Below are positions 10,966-21,400 of a DNA stretch of 64,000 nt, piece by piece. The number at the start of each line of letters is the position of its first letter. Position 1 is the stretch's first letter. Under the pieces are notes generated by a model. The model was not told where the DNA came from. It did no database searches and saw nothing but the letters and a program-made list of their open reading frames with translations. The stretch lies in assembly GCF_000003815.2 (NCBI RefSeq), contig NC_049997.1, forward strand, positions 5,956,260-6,020,259, written 5' to 3'. Origin of the DNA: Branchiostoma floridae (Eukaryota; Chordata; Leptocardii; Amphioxiformes; Branchiostomatidae). The translations under genes were made by a program, and so were the position numbers.

Positions 10966-11211
10966 ACGTTATCCAAAATTCTGAATGGCAATTTTGATAT
11001 TTTGATATGTATGTATGAATCATCTTTCTTTCCTTCCACCCTTCAACAGAAGTTTGGCTATGGCCCTTTTGTTTTTACGTGTTTTGTGTGTTTTTTCTCG
11101 GGTATTTTATTCTGTCATGTTTTCTTAGTGTTCAATTGGCCTGTCATCTACTGTACCACTCCTTGGCCAATTAACTCCTACTAGGCTTTAATCCTAACTT
11201 GGCCAAAGTCC

Positions 11212-11407
11212 CCATCCATCCATCCATCCATCCATCCATCCATCCATCCATCCATCCATCCATCCATCCATCCATCCATCCATCCATCCATCCATCCATC
11301 CATCCATCCATCCATCCATCCATCCATCCATCCATCCATCCATCCATCCATCCATCCATCCATCCATCCATCCATCCATCCATCCATCCATCCATCCATC
11401 CATCCAT
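11212..11407. repeat. Perfect CATC tetranucleotide array, about 49 units
   Basis: An uninterrupted run of CCAT/CATC decays into CATTCATTCA and then (TCTC) at 11408-11472. All frames are open on both strands (His-Pro-Ser-Ile on plus, Met-Asp-Gly-Trp on minus). These frames are artefacts. The true length may differ from the assembled length because an assembly gap follows. Confidence 0.98.
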
Positions 11408-11472
11408 TCATCCATTCATTCAATTATCTATCTCTCTCTCTCTCTCCCTCTCTATTTTATCTTTCTTTCTTC

Positions 11473-11572
11473 NNNNNNNNNNNNNNNNNNNNNNNNNNNN
11501 NNNNNNNNNNNNNNNNNNNNNNNNNNNNNNNNNNNNNNNNNNNNNNNNNNNNNNNNNNNNNNNNNNNNNNNN
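11473..11572. other. Assembly gap (100 N)
   Basis: Exactly 100 N, the usual placeholder for a gap of unknown size. It directly follows a tetranucleotide/CT-rich tract that is hard to assemble. Confidence 0.99.
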
Positions 11573-11830
11573 GATAAGATGCTAAGAGATACGGCGCAGG
11601 AGGCAGATGCGCCCTTTGACTATGAGGTCACGAAATGGAGTCATTCCCTTTTCAAATCAGCAGATGTTTTGCGCTATTAGGATAATCGTGCTTCGGGGGA
11701 AAGTGTTAACAGTTCATTAGTGCTCATCATGACACCAGTGAATGCCTATTTAGATAGGGGGAACCCAGATAAGCTTGCCACGAAGCCCAATCATTGGCTG
11801 TAGTTCCCCTTTCCGCACCATTACTGCTAC
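11573..11830. other. Repeat-poor patch, candidate conserved non-coding element
   Basis: Balanced-composition sequence with GATACGGCGCAGGAGGCAGA and GCCCAATCATTGGCTG (facing CCAAT motifs) that does not recur in the window. Regulatory function is a guess. No frame with splice signals was found. Confidence 0.25.
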
Positions 11831-12335
11831 TATAATTGTGTTTCAGGGAGCTTGTAAAAGTTTGCCCTGTCAATTTTGTGGCACATCTGCTCTTTTATGA
11901 GTATCTTCATCATGAGAACCTGTTTTTAAGATCCAGTTCGACCTAAATTGGGAGAGACAGCCAAATGAGTCATTACACAGTAGCTTTCCTTGGTGCTGAA
12001 ATTTAAGGTGTTATCATTTCAGGTCATACCAAAGATTGCAATTAAGGATATGCATTTATGTAATATTAGACACAGGTATGGAGATTTTGGTAAGGTAAAA
12101 AAAAATGGCAGTATGGACAGAAATTAAACTATTTCCAATACAATAGCCCTAAATCACTAAGAGCTTCAGGTGTCCTGATTATGAGTGATGGAGAGAAAAT
12201 TGTCAACACATTTGTTTGTTCCTCTTCCTTTTGAAGCGACCACAATCAACGTGCTGATTATTCTGTCGCTTGTGAGTGAAGGGTCAAGGTCACAGCCAAG
12301 GTTTCGGTTTTCACATATGCTTGGAGACCATTGAC
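11831..12335. other. No recognised feature
   Basis: AT-rich sequence with no repeats or protein-like frames that I can support. Confidence 0.35.
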
Positions 12336-12339
12336 ACAA

Positions 12340-12665
12340 ACGTGTCAATGGTGATATCTGTATCTGTATCGGATATAGCCGGTATAACCGCCCTTCGGCA
12401 TAACACACCAGCTTCGCAAGCTTCGACCGTCAGTTGTGGTAGTAGGTTCCAGTCACTAATAGTACGCGGCAAGAAGGATACCTTATGGTACAGTGTCTTA
12501 CAGACAGGTTGTACCAGCTGCCTGTCATGAGAACGTCTCGCTCGGGGTGGGGCGTTTGAACCTTTGTTTATTCATGAAAGCTCAAATCTGCCTGCATGCT
12601 GCTTTTCATTGAGGTCATGAGGGAAGAGGGAAGGAGCAGATAATAAGAGTATATAACACAGATAC
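12340..12665. repeat. CCCTTCGGCATAACAC repeat fragment joined to family C
   Basis: GTATCTGTATCGGATATAGC and GCCCTTCGGCATAACACACC match the repeat array at 20535-20880. After about 110 bp of further sequence, family C (GTTTGAACCTTTGTTTATTC, GTCATGAGGGAAG) follows at 12553-12665. Confidence 0.65.
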
Positions 12666-13424
12666 AGTTTATATCATTTAAGAGTCTTATACTAGTAACA
12701 ACGTCTATATAGTAATAGTTGTTGCCCTCTATTCCAGCAGGCAAACTTGGGTACAAAGAAGATATGAATACTTCGATATTGTAAGTACTTTGGTCTTTCC
12801 AAAGGATTCATATTTTGATCTAAGGTTCACCCTTGTTGGTCACACCAGATTCCAGCCCAGCATGGACATCTAGGTTAGATATTGATTTGTTCTGCCCTAC
12901 TTTTGAAATGATTGAATTATGAGAGTCTCTCTGTATATGGGCCGCTGTGCACACCAGAAATGGGTCACCAAGTTTGGTTATCTTTTGTTGATTTGCTATG
13001 TATGAAATGGTATGGCATCTAGGCTATACTCTAATAGGAAGGCTGTATCTAGGCCATACCTTGGATAAAAATCAAATTTGAGGTGAAAATTCTCAAAAAC
13101 TTCAAATACAAAATCTAGATGGTTTGTGTAGATTTTGACAATGTTCTCAGCATTTATTATTACTGGCAAATGCATGCATGATAGATTATGTTTCTGAATG
13201 ATTGACTCCAAATGCGAGATACAAGTTATCATTTTGCTCCATAATAAACCTTTTTGAGGCTGCAGGGTCAGCAGTTATTTCATCCACTTTGACCAGGTCA
13301 TCGTATTATAAAGCGGAGCCCATCCTTCTCATTTCACTGCCTTTTAAATCCCCAACAAATTCAGGTACCCAATTTTTACACCTGGGTGGAGTAAATAAAG
13401 TCGTTTAAAGTGTCCTAAAAACTA
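12666..13424. other. No recognised feature
   Basis: Contains only a small pair of similar segments (GTATGGCATCTAGGCTATAC near 13010 and GCTGTATCTAGGCCATACC near 13042). The 78-codon minus frame at 12996-13232 has no recognised family. Confidence 0.35.
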
Positions 13425-13600
13425 ATTTAAAAGCTGCATCTGCTGGGGTCGTCTTACTCGTGGCATGCATTTCTTGTCCCTGTGATACTTAGTGTGCAAG
13501 TAGATAAGAGAGTGGAGAATGAAGTGCATACCCCTCCTTCACCATAAAAAGTCTTGTGCAGGTCAGGCAAACAGGTCGCCAAATCCACCTCGGCAAGTGC
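13425..13600. repeat. Dispersed repeat family A, partial copy
   Basis: GCTGCATCTGCTGGGGTCGT, GGCATGCATTTCTTGTCCCT, GAGAGTGGAGAATGAAGTGC and CCCCTCCTTCACC lie in the same order as the copies at 2605 and 35560. Both ends are missing. Confidence 0.65.
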
Positions 13601-14277
13601 CTTTTTGCCCGCTCATTTGTAAAAAAATCGGCAGGAAAATCTGAAAAAAAGTGCCTTTTTCCCAAGATTGAATGTCTAGCTAGCAACACTAAGAATTCAA
13701 TCATTGAACATGTGATGTGACCTCTCAATAATATTGTGTCTGCTAGGGTAGCCACTTGGACTTCATTCAACACTGCTTGATGAAAAATATAGGCTTGTAT
13801 ACTTCCATATTAAGTTTCATTGCAAATTCTTGCCCAAGTGACAAAAAATGACATACAAATAATGGTAAACAGTATACAAAGCAACTACTCTAGCCTAACT
13901 TAAACTAGGGTTTGACTTCTTTTTCTGAGACAGTTGAAGACGAAAGATCCCGCTTTTTCTGTAATGTGTGGGTTTTGCGACTTTAAAAGGAGAGTAGTTT
14001 TTTTTTTGTCTGTAAACGTGGAGATATTAGGATAAAATTTGATGGCTTCTTTTAAGAGCTCTTTTCTCTCTATGATCAAGAGTTATATTTAAATCTCCTA
14101 TCCCTCAGCCAGGTGCAGACCTTAAAGAAAATTGGGACATAGAAAAAAAGTTGAAGATCTTCAATCATTGATAACCAATAAGGGTGTCTGGAAATAGAAT
14201 AGAGTTTTCTTTGGGCGAATTTGGCTCGAAGGTTTGTGCCTGACTTAAGGGCTTGGAAAATCCAAATCCATTGTCAA
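13601..14277. other. No recognised feature
   Basis: AT-rich with poly-A and poly-T runs. No repeat structure or coding signal noted. Confidence 0.35.
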
Positions 14278-14285
14278 GTTCACAT

Positions 14286-14734
14286 TAGGGCTGGGTACCG
14301 GTAACGTTACAGTGTACCGTTTCAAACCGTTTTTTTCTTATTGGACAGGTCAAGAAAAACCGGACCTGAACAAGTTCAGTGGACTGGATGTTGGACCTAA
14401 TGGAAAATGAACAGATTATATGATCAGGCATTCACGCATTTTGAGGCTTACCAGTCGATGAAAATAACAAAGGCGAAGGAGAGTAGAGTCTTTAGTCATT
14501 TCTACCAAGTTTTACAATCATTCGTAAAGAGCCTTGTAGGGTTTCAAACGCCAGATTTCTTTTTTGCAAATTGGATCATTGTTTTGAGTATCGTCTATTC
14601 ACAAGTTTTCACATACTGAATCAGGTCCAGGTTCAGGTCCGGACCTGGACCTAATTCTCTGGACCTGAACTGGACCTGGACCTGGACCTGAACTGGACCT
14701 GGACCTGAGTCTTTTGTACCAGTACCCACCCTTA
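14286..14734. mobile_element. Non-autonomous hAT-type element with GGACCT internal repeats
   Basis: Terminal inverted repeats TAGGGCTGGGTACCGG and (reverse complement of the right end) TAAGGGTGGGTACTGG. The flanks GTTCACAT (14278-14285) and GTTCACAC (14735-14742) match at 7 of 8 bases, as expected for the 8-bp target duplication of hAT transposons. The right half is built of GGACCT/AGGTCC hexamers, including a palindrome at about 14622-14652. No transposase frame. Diverged relatives are at 21000-21200, 48430-48560, 48800-48950 and 58010-58500. Confidence 0.85.
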
Positions 14735-14941
14735 GTTCACACTAATAAAGTATCTACATTAAAAATTGTTCATACTGTGAGAAGCTGATGTTTAACACCC
14801 AAGACTGAAACAGTAACTGGAGGAATCTAGACATTTTTCCAAACTATGCCACATGTCACGTTTGTGAAGATTATACATCCAGGAATATAATGAATAGATG
14901 AAAGTTGAATCTCTACTTCTGGATAAATCAAATTTAATTCA

Positions 14942-14975
14942 GACGTTTCAAACGACCTCCGTCGTTCTTCTTCAG
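14942..14975 (-). other. Hammerhead-like hairpin motif, site 3
   Basis: On the minus strand: CTGAAGAAG overlapping a helix AACGAC / GTCGTT with loop GGAG, then TGAAACGTCT. The core bases CTGANGA and GAAAC are intact. The helix sequence differs from sites 1, 2 and 5. Confidence 0.45.
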
Positions 14976-14988
14976 TGAAATAAAAATG

Positions 14989-15297
14989 NNNNNNNNNNNN
15001 NNNNNNNNNNNNNNNNNNNNNNNNNNNNNNNNNNNNNNNNNNNNNNNNNNNNNNNNNNNNNNNNNNNNNNNNNNNNNNNNNNNNNNNNNNNNNNNNNNNN
15101 NNNNNNNNNNNNNNNNNNNNNNNNNNNNNNNNNNNNNNNNNNNNNNNNNNNNNNNNNNNNNNNNNNNNNNNNNNNNNNNNNNNNNNNNNNNNNNNNNNNN
15201 NNNNNNNNNNNNNNNNNNNNNNNNNNNNNNNNNNNNNNNNNNNNNNNNNNNNNNNNNNNNNNNNNNNNNNNNNNNNNNNNNNNNNNNNNNNNNNNNN
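14989..15297. other. Assembly gap (309 N)
   Basis: A sized gap lying between the arms of an inverted repeat. This is consistent with failure to assemble a palindromic or high-copy element. Confidence 0.99.
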
Positions 15298-15349
15298 AGA
15301 AGTAGAGATTCAACTTTTCATCTATTCATTTATGCCACATGTCGTAATA

Positions 15350-15515
15350 AAACTCGCTTTTCAAGTCCATTGAGATAAAATACATGTACTGCATAATATG
15401 ATAGCCTTGTGTATAGTGAATTACGTATATCAGAATATTTTGGATTTACAATCAGAAAGCCATAGCTCTGGACAAAATGGAAAAAAACTCGCTGGTCTGT
15501 ATGAAATTGGAATTA
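15350..15515 (-). pseudogene. Degenerate LINE ORF2 C-terminal fragment
   Basis: AAGTCCATTGAGATAAAATA, TGTGTATAGTGAATTACGTA, ATCAGAATATTTTGGATTTA and CTCTGGACAAAATGG align in order with 59628-59790 (GTCCATTGAGATAAATCC, GTATAGAGAATTGCGTATTT, CAGAATATTTGGGACATACA, CTCTGGACAGAATGG). That region encodes the zinc-knuckle part of the LINE C-terminus. This copy is frameshifted and truncated. Confidence 0.75.
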
Positions 15516-15832
15516 TACAATATACATGTAGGTTGACTAGTACAGATGCAATACAGTACAATATAGATCTAATGAACTCCCTGCCTGAAGTCTTATATAA
15601 GTTGCTGAGCCATTTCCAAGTGTGCCTAGCGTTCCTTCAAGTGCGGAGTAATGACTTGGAGAAGTTCCAAAGTGCAGTTCATCTGATTTAACCAAGTCAT
15701 TACAGAGGAGATAATGAGCCCATGGATTAGGTACAACGCTGCGACACCGCGCCATCGCTACTCACCCAACCAGCAAATTCCATTCTCTCTCTGCGCGCTG
15801 TGTGCTACATGGTGATTAGTGAGAGTTTGGTA

Positions 15833-16168
15833 CCAACACAGAAAGGTCTTAAAACGGACCGAAAAGGGCTTAAACAGTCTTACCTATTGTTATTGAGTGG
15901 TTAAAGGGGCTTAAACAGTCTTGTCCTGGTGTGCATTGTTTTTATGCAGATGCCAAGGGCTGAAAACCAAGTTCACACCTAGGTAACAAGGGACTTCACA
16001 CATCAAGTAAACAAATCTGGTTCCATTCAATTTCTTCCATAGTCAGACCAGAAGTGAACAATACTAGTATCTTCATTCAGCCCCTTTAACCACCCAATAA
16101 CAATAGTTAAGACTGTTTCAAGACCGTTTATGCCCTTTTCGGTCTGTTTCAAGACCTTTCTGTGTTGG
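15833..16168. mobile_element. MITE with long inverted repeats and TA flanks
   Basis: The left arm from 15833 (CCAACACAGAAAGGTCTTAA, ACGGACCGAAAAGGGC, ATTGTTATTGAGTGGTTAAA) is mirrored by the right arm ending at 16168 (TTTAACCACCCAATAACAAT, GCCCTTTTCGGTCTGTTTC, AAGACCTTTCTGTGTTGG). Arms are about 80-90 bp, and TA lies on both sides (15831-15832 and 16169-16170). This fits a Tc1/mariner-type non-autonomous element. No transposase frame. Confidence 0.85.
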
Positions 16169-16170
16169 TA

Positions 16171-16724
16171 GTGTGTATGTTTGTTTCGGTATGTATCCGC
16201 AGTTATGTAAAAATTACAGTCACTGTGGTTGCATGTACTGTAAGATGCTATCTGGAATGAGAGAAGACCTTTCAGGAGGAATCAACAAACAGATGTTCGT
16301 GGCTAAGTTCTCCTGGTACATTATAATTGAGAGTACACAAAGATTCAACATACTCTCTTAAAACAGGTCAGCAACACTCATTAACCAAGGTTTAATACCT
16401 AGACTTCATGACTTTATGACTTAGAGAGACAACTGACTCAAAAACAGAAATTTGCATTACTCAGCACCAAGAAAATACATCTGGTGAAACGATAGAGTCG
16501 TGTTATACAAGGACAAGAACAACAACAAAAGTGGTGTAATAAGGATAATTTAGAGAAGTATGGTTTGGCTAGAATCATTGGGGATGTCAGTTGAGAGGTA
16601 GGATTGATGACTCGTGGCTACATACGGCCTGAAACTTGCAAGTAAATTAATCTATTGATTAAGAATTACCCTACCTCATGGAAGATAAAACACATCTTAT
16701 TTTAAGTGTTCATTTAACCATGAC
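16171..16724. other. No recognised feature
   Basis: AT-rich sequence without visible repeats. Short frames only. Confidence 0.35.
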
Positions 16725-16874
16725 GAGAGAGAAAGAGAGAGAGAGAGACAGAGAGAGAGACAGACAGAGAGGGAGAGACAGAGAGAGAGACAGAGAGAGT
16801 CAGAGAAAGAGAGAGACAGAGAGAGAGACAGAGAGAGAGAGACAGAGAGAGTCAGGGACAGAGAGAGACAGAGA

Positions 16875-16916
<42 letters not shown>
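16725..16916. repeat. GA-rich microsatellite (GAGA/GACAGAGA)
   Basis: About 190 bp of GAGAGACAGAGAGA variants ending in pure (GA)n. Long Arg-Glu and Ser-Leu frames on the two strands are artefacts. Confidence 0.97.
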
Positions 16917-16921
<5 letters not shown>

Positions 16922-17650
16922 CATTTCGAAGGCCTAAATGCCTGCAGCTACTGCGACTGTTTGTAACAGGCCATTAAAAGTAGAGAGTAGAGAGATAATG
17001 AAGTGATAGGTAATGAGTTGGCTTTCGCCCAGGAAACTTGGTACAGTATTGATGGGCCAATTCCAGCCCTTTCCCAGGGGAAAGTCTATTGATTGTCTGT
17101 GTGATTACTAATGACGAGAACTTTAGGACTAGCACAGGAAAAGGGGATTTTCTTAGCATGCAGTAGAATGTTTTCCTTTACTAAAAGAGTACTTCTTTGC
17201 CATTTTTAGTCCTTATCGTACATTTTTTGTTATTTCGGTTCTATCAAGAGGAACACCTTGTACAGATAATATGTAACTTGGTCTTTGTCCTACCCCAGTA
17301 AATTCCATAGACAGTGTAGATATACTCATACTGGGAATGATCCTTACTCTTTTGGTTAAGTGTTGTGGGTTCTTGAACTTGGCTCTCTTTAAACATGGAA
17401 CCTTCAATCAAAAATGAGTATCTAACATCAGATTAGATGGGAATTATGCTAGTGGTGATTAAGAACTTAAGGATTATCACAGGAAAAGTAGATTCTCTTT
17501 AGTGTTATCATTTGCTCACTGAGTATTTCTTTACCCGGTATAGGAGAATTCTTTTCCACACACCACCAGTTTATATACTTTCTTTGCCTACATTTGATGT
17601 CTCTCAGACACCTTCCTCAGAGCTTCTTACTGGAGTTCTGCTGTATTCTT
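16917..17650. other. Unannotated; weak direct duplication
   Basis: GAACTTTAGGACTAGCACAG-GAAAAG near 17120 and GAACTTAAGGATTATCACAG-GAAAAG near 17462 begin two diverged copies about 340 bp apart. The rest has no recognised feature. Confidence 0.4.
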
Positions 17651-17654
17651 TTTA

Positions 17655-17840
17655 TGGAGTTTCTGTGTTTGGGAAGTGCCACACCTCGAGCACGTTAAAG
17701 AACCCACCGCACTTTTCAAAAACAGTAGGGGTCCTTCCTGGTATGAGTGGATCGAGTAGTAAATCTGTCCAAACATGCAGCTTGTACTGTTCAGTACAAA
17801 CCTGGTGTGTTACGCCACAAGGTGGTTGAATACTGGGTAT
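17655..17840 (+). mobile_element. SINE 3' body fragment
   Basis: CACGTTAAAGAACCCACCGC, GGTCCTTCCTGGTATGAGTG, GGTGTGTTACGCCACAAGGT and GGTTGAATACTG occur in the order I recall for amphioxus tRNA-derived SINEs. The tRNA-like head is absent and an ACAAACAAA-rich stretch follows. Related tail segments are at 31893-32110 and, on minus, 56375-56560. Confidence 0.6.
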
Positions 17841-17984
17841 GCAAAACACACAAACAAAAATAAACAAACAGATAAATTTTCTTGCAGAGAACAGAAAATC
17901 AGGTCTTGATTGCTACACCCAAACTGAACTCACATCAAATCAAGGTGCCCTCAAAAACTGTCTGGCTTGATTACTGTCTAAGCT

Positions 17985-18260
17985 GACATAATATGATATT
18001 TCTGTCATAATGGCTCAGGTTATTGATTATTTATGATTTATATTAGATCATAAAACCCCATGGTCACTAATGATAGGAATCGGCGTCAAAACAGATACAG
18101 ATTAACGGCGTCAGTAACTCATTTTTCATCTTAATGATGTTATTACCATAAAATCTCTCGTTTTATTTATCATCGCGTTAATAGTTGATGAAACAAATAA
18201 ATAATTATGTGCATGTTAATGATCTGCACGACATTTTGATAATGAGATGTGATGGGAGTT
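17985..18260. promoter_or_regulatory. TAAT-rich repeat-poor segment, candidate enhancer or conserved element
   Basis: A non-repetitive stretch with many homeodomain-type TAAT/ATTA cores, for example in GGTTATTGATTATTTATGA and CATGTTAATGATCTGCAC, and two similar ACGGCGTC/CGGCGTCA segments. It lies just before a tandem array. Base composition alone cannot prove function. Confidence 0.25.
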
Positions 18261-18269
18261 TTATTGTTG

Positions 18270-18980
18270 TGTCTTGCTGGTAAGAAATCTAGCATATCCA
18301 AATGTTTCTTCTTGTAAATAATATCACAATAAGTCTCAATTACCAAAAGATGAATTTCTTGATGTTTCTGACTCAGTGAGTAGAGATGCGGTCTCCTTAC
18401 TAGTCTTTTTACCTGTTTGTTTCAGCTTAAATCTTTATCTAATATTCTTATGAAGCACAGATAAGCCTAGTGGACACCTGAGTGTCTTGCTGCATTCCCA
18501 AATGTTTCTTCGTGGAAATAATATCACAATAAGTCTCAATTACCAAAAGATGAATTTCTTGATGTTTCTGACTCAGTGAGTAGAGATGCTGTCTCCTTCC
18601 TTAGTCTTTTTACCTGTTTGTTTCAATTTGTTCAACTTAAATGTTCATCTAATATTCTTATAAAGCACAGATATTAGCCTAGTGGACACTTGAGGCTTTT
18701 CAAGTTGCCTGTCTTGCTGGTAAGAAATCCTAAGCATATCCAAATGCCTCTTTTTGGAAATGATATCACAATGTGTCTCAATTACCAAAATATTAATTTC
18801 ATAAACATGTGTTAACATGTATATCAAGCTTGACTACAGCGTTGGTGTTTCATATCATCCATTTGTTTGAGCTTGTTTGACTTGAAATGTTTGTTTATTC
18901 ATATTCAATGATAAGTGCAAGTAGACCTTTTGGACACTTTTCTCTAACATTTTTCAAGTTGCCGGCATATCTTGTTATAC
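18270..18980. repeat. Three tandem copies, 200-240-bp unit
   Basis: CACAATAAGTCTCAATTACC recurs at 18325 and 18525, and a variant lies at about 18767. Each is followed by GATGAATTTCTTGATGTTTC-type, TGACTCAGTGAGTAGAGATG and AGTGGACACCTGAG segments. The third copy is most diverged. Confidence 0.85.
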
Positions 18981-19184
18981 AATTGAGCAAGAAATTACTG
19001 CATGTATAGTGCACAGTAAATTTTTCCTGAAATTCACTACATTAAGTCAGAATTTGATACAGCTTGAAATTATTTTTCCCAGCCATATTCTGGGCTTTAC
19101 CCTAAATTTTCTGGTTGCCATCTTGTTACAAAGTGACAATTGAGCTTGCCCCCCCCCCCAAGAAAATAAATCACATTTTTAATT

Positions 19185-19480
19185 TTTTCATTACAAGTTT
19201 ATTTCAGGCTCTTGGCCCATCACATACAATAGATATACAACAATACACATACACATTTTGTACAATAAAAAAGTTGAATTAGCAAACAAGATTCACATAG
19301 TGTGTCCAGAATTTGCTATGGAAGAGGGCAACTGAGTGGTATAACAAGGAGATAATGTTGTTTTTAGATGTGGCGATGCGTTGTACAAATGCATGCGTTA
19401 GTTTACAGACAACATTGCATAATTCCCAATGATTTGTATCACTGCGAGTCACAATTGAACACAGAATCATTTTTCAGCCT
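19185..19480 (-). mobile_element. Probable LINE 3' end
   Basis: Read on the minus strand the segment ends TTGTATGTGATGGGCCAAGA then GCCTGAAATAAACTTG, a 3'-UTR-like end with AATAAA. Upstream a diverged 63-codon frame (19470-19279) shows no clear domain. The layout matches the 3' end of the LINE at 59385-60740 but the sequence is a different family. Confidence 0.4.
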
Positions 19481-19667
19481 GTTCTGTTCTAGGCAGTGCC
19501 CTAAATCTTGCTTGGTAGTTTGGCATTTATCATGAAAAGACACTATGACAGGATCGTTTGTCACTGTCGGTGGATGTTGTACATCTGCCAGTGTTGAAGA
19601 TTTGCAGACATTGTTATCATATTTACTGTTAAATGCAGGCACAGGGTATTGCCAATATTCTCTGTAT

Positions 19668-19740
19668 CAGAGCTCGAAATACTACCTGCATATGCAGGTT
19701 AGTGCAGGTAAAATTGGAGTCGTGCAGAACTTTATGAAAA
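19668..19740. mobile_element. Fragment of the ACCTGCA hAT family
   Basis: CAGAGCTCGAAATACTACCT is close to the terminal repeat CAGGGCTCAAAATACC of the element at 49657-50001. TGCATATGCAGGTTAGTGCA and AAAATTGGAGTCGTGCAG follow, as in that family. Confidence 0.55.
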
Positions 19741-20530
19741 CAAAGCCAGAAGACCAGGCCATGCCCTGATGCACTCAGTTTTACGGAGTGAATTTTTCCT
19801 CCCAGTGCCCTCCGCTTTAGTGATGTCCGCTTGCTACATTTTCATTTTTAAAAAATCTGAGAACCTAGGAAATCAATTAGTGTGCCCTAAAACATTTTCT
19901 AAAGAGAGAAGGGGCGGGCCTGTTCAGGAAAAGAGATTATGGCTCATTGTATTGAGGGGAGGAGGACTCAATCCTGTACTAATTGGATTAAAATTGAAGC
20001 CTGATGTGATGAAGTGCAAGCTAATGGGAAGTCAGGTTACTGGTAATGCATACAAAAACCCATTGTTCTTGTATTCCTTTTTTTTTCCAAGGCCATATCA
20101 TCAGTTTCTATTCTTGGTTCTGTGTTTTTCAGTTAAAAAAAAATTACATTAGCAAGAGGACAGGTACATGTTTCTGGCAAGAGCAGATTTTTTGTCTAGT
20201 AGCCTTAGAAAATATTGCCTGTTCCAAAATCATGTCTGCTAGGTGATACACTCACTGCAGCAGTACATTCAAAGAATTCTAAAGAATTTCCATCTCTTCA
20301 AAGACATGGAAAATGGTGTAGGATTTGTTATCACTACGCAACCACTGCCACCATACATACACATTTGTTACAGATACTCCAAATGCCTCTGGGCCATTCT
20401 GTAATCTGGCTTCAACAGGCGGAGTATCAACTTAGTTGCTTGGGGCGAGTTGAAAACTCTGGCCTTCGGTGAATGGTGAACATGTTTCCATCTGCATAGC
20501 AAAGGTGCCGGGGAAGGATAATGAAATAGG
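19741..20530. other. No recognised feature
   Basis: Overlapping frames at 19769-20472 (127, 66 and 85 codons) have no recognisable domain, and their codons drift between frames. I regard them as chance. Confidence 0.35.
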
Positions 20531-20534
20531 AATA

Positions 20535-20880
20535 GATTTTCTGATACATTGAAATAAGACAATGCGACAGTTGTCTTTCTGTATCTATATTATCAGTATA
20601 TCTGTTCTACGGCATAACACATCAACTTCAGGTACATGTACTGTGTATGTATAATGGAATAGTCGCTGGTACATGGAAATAAGACCATGCGACAGTTAAT
20701 GTCTTTCTGTATCTGTATCAATCTTAACTGCCCTTCGGCATAACACATAAACTTCATATTCTGTATAATGAAATAGTCACTGGTACATGGAAATAAGACC
20801 ATGTGACAGTTGTTTTTCTGTATTCTGTATATTAGTAGAACTGCCCTTCGGCATAGCACACTAACTTATGTTTTTGTACA
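20535..20880. repeat. Three tandem copies, 115-130-bp unit (CTTCGGCATAACAC family)
   Basis: GAAATAAGACAATGCGACAG, GAAATAAGACCATGCGACAG and GAAATAAGACCATGTGACAG start three units at about 20551, 20668 and 20789. Each is followed by TTTCTGTATCTGTAT and CTTCGGCATAACACAT variants. A single related fragment is at 12340. Confidence 0.88.
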
Positions 20881-21019
20881 GCCGGAATAACAGTTCATCA
20901 ACCCAACACATCGGCTTTGTGGGCACACGGCGTGGCAGCTGCTGGTTATGAACCACTAGTATCACCCAGCCTTAGCACATCTAACTGCATATTATTTATT
21001 AGCTACCAGAGGTAGTTGG

Positions 21020-21200
21020 TGTTGTTAAGATGAAATTAGGAGTTTTGAATTGCCCCAACAAACAGATTCCTTTAATTTTGTGGCAAAATGGACCATTATT
21101 TTGAGTATTGCCCAGTCACAAATTTTCAGACAATCAGGTTCAGGTTCAGGGATCTGGGCCAAACCTATATCTGAATTTTCTGTACAGGTACCCACCAATA
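21020..21200. mobile_element. Truncated relative of the 14286-14734 hAT element
   Basis: AATGGACCATTATTTTGAGT, CAGTCACAAATTTTCAGACA, ATCAGGTTCAGGTTCAGG and TACAGGTACCCACC match the internal and right-end portions of that element. The left end is missing. Confidence 0.65.
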
Positions 21201-21400
21201 GCTACAGCATAAACCTGGTCCTCTTGCTTGTTTGTCAAGTTAAGTACTATGTTTTCTTCCTAAAGCAGACATTCAAACAAAAAAATTAGATTTTTGTGAC
21301 TTAAACATATATCAAGATAACATATTCATTTTTTTAGCCCTGTCATCTCAAGGAGTATTTTCCATGTAACTTGTTTCCCTGTTTTTTTCCCTTACTACAG

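Larger units (their letters stand above)
14889..15330. mobile_element. Inverted-repeat element interrupted by an assembly gap
   Basis: GAATAGATGAAAGTTGAATC continuing TCTACTTCT (left, from about 14890) is mirrored by AGAAGTAGAGATTCAAC continuing TTTTCATCTATTC (15298-15328). The arms enclose hairpin motif site 3 (14942-14975, minus) and the N gap. The interior cannot be read. Confidence 0.7.

Noticed and set aside
11171-11585. HPSI and MDGW repeat proteins
   Set aside because: Translation of the CATC array, and partly of the N gap; all frames are open.
14972-15378. 113- and 130-codon frames
   Set aside because: They are mostly unknown residues over the N gap.
16678-16977. Arg/Glu-rich 99-codon frame
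   Set aside because: GA microsatellite translation.
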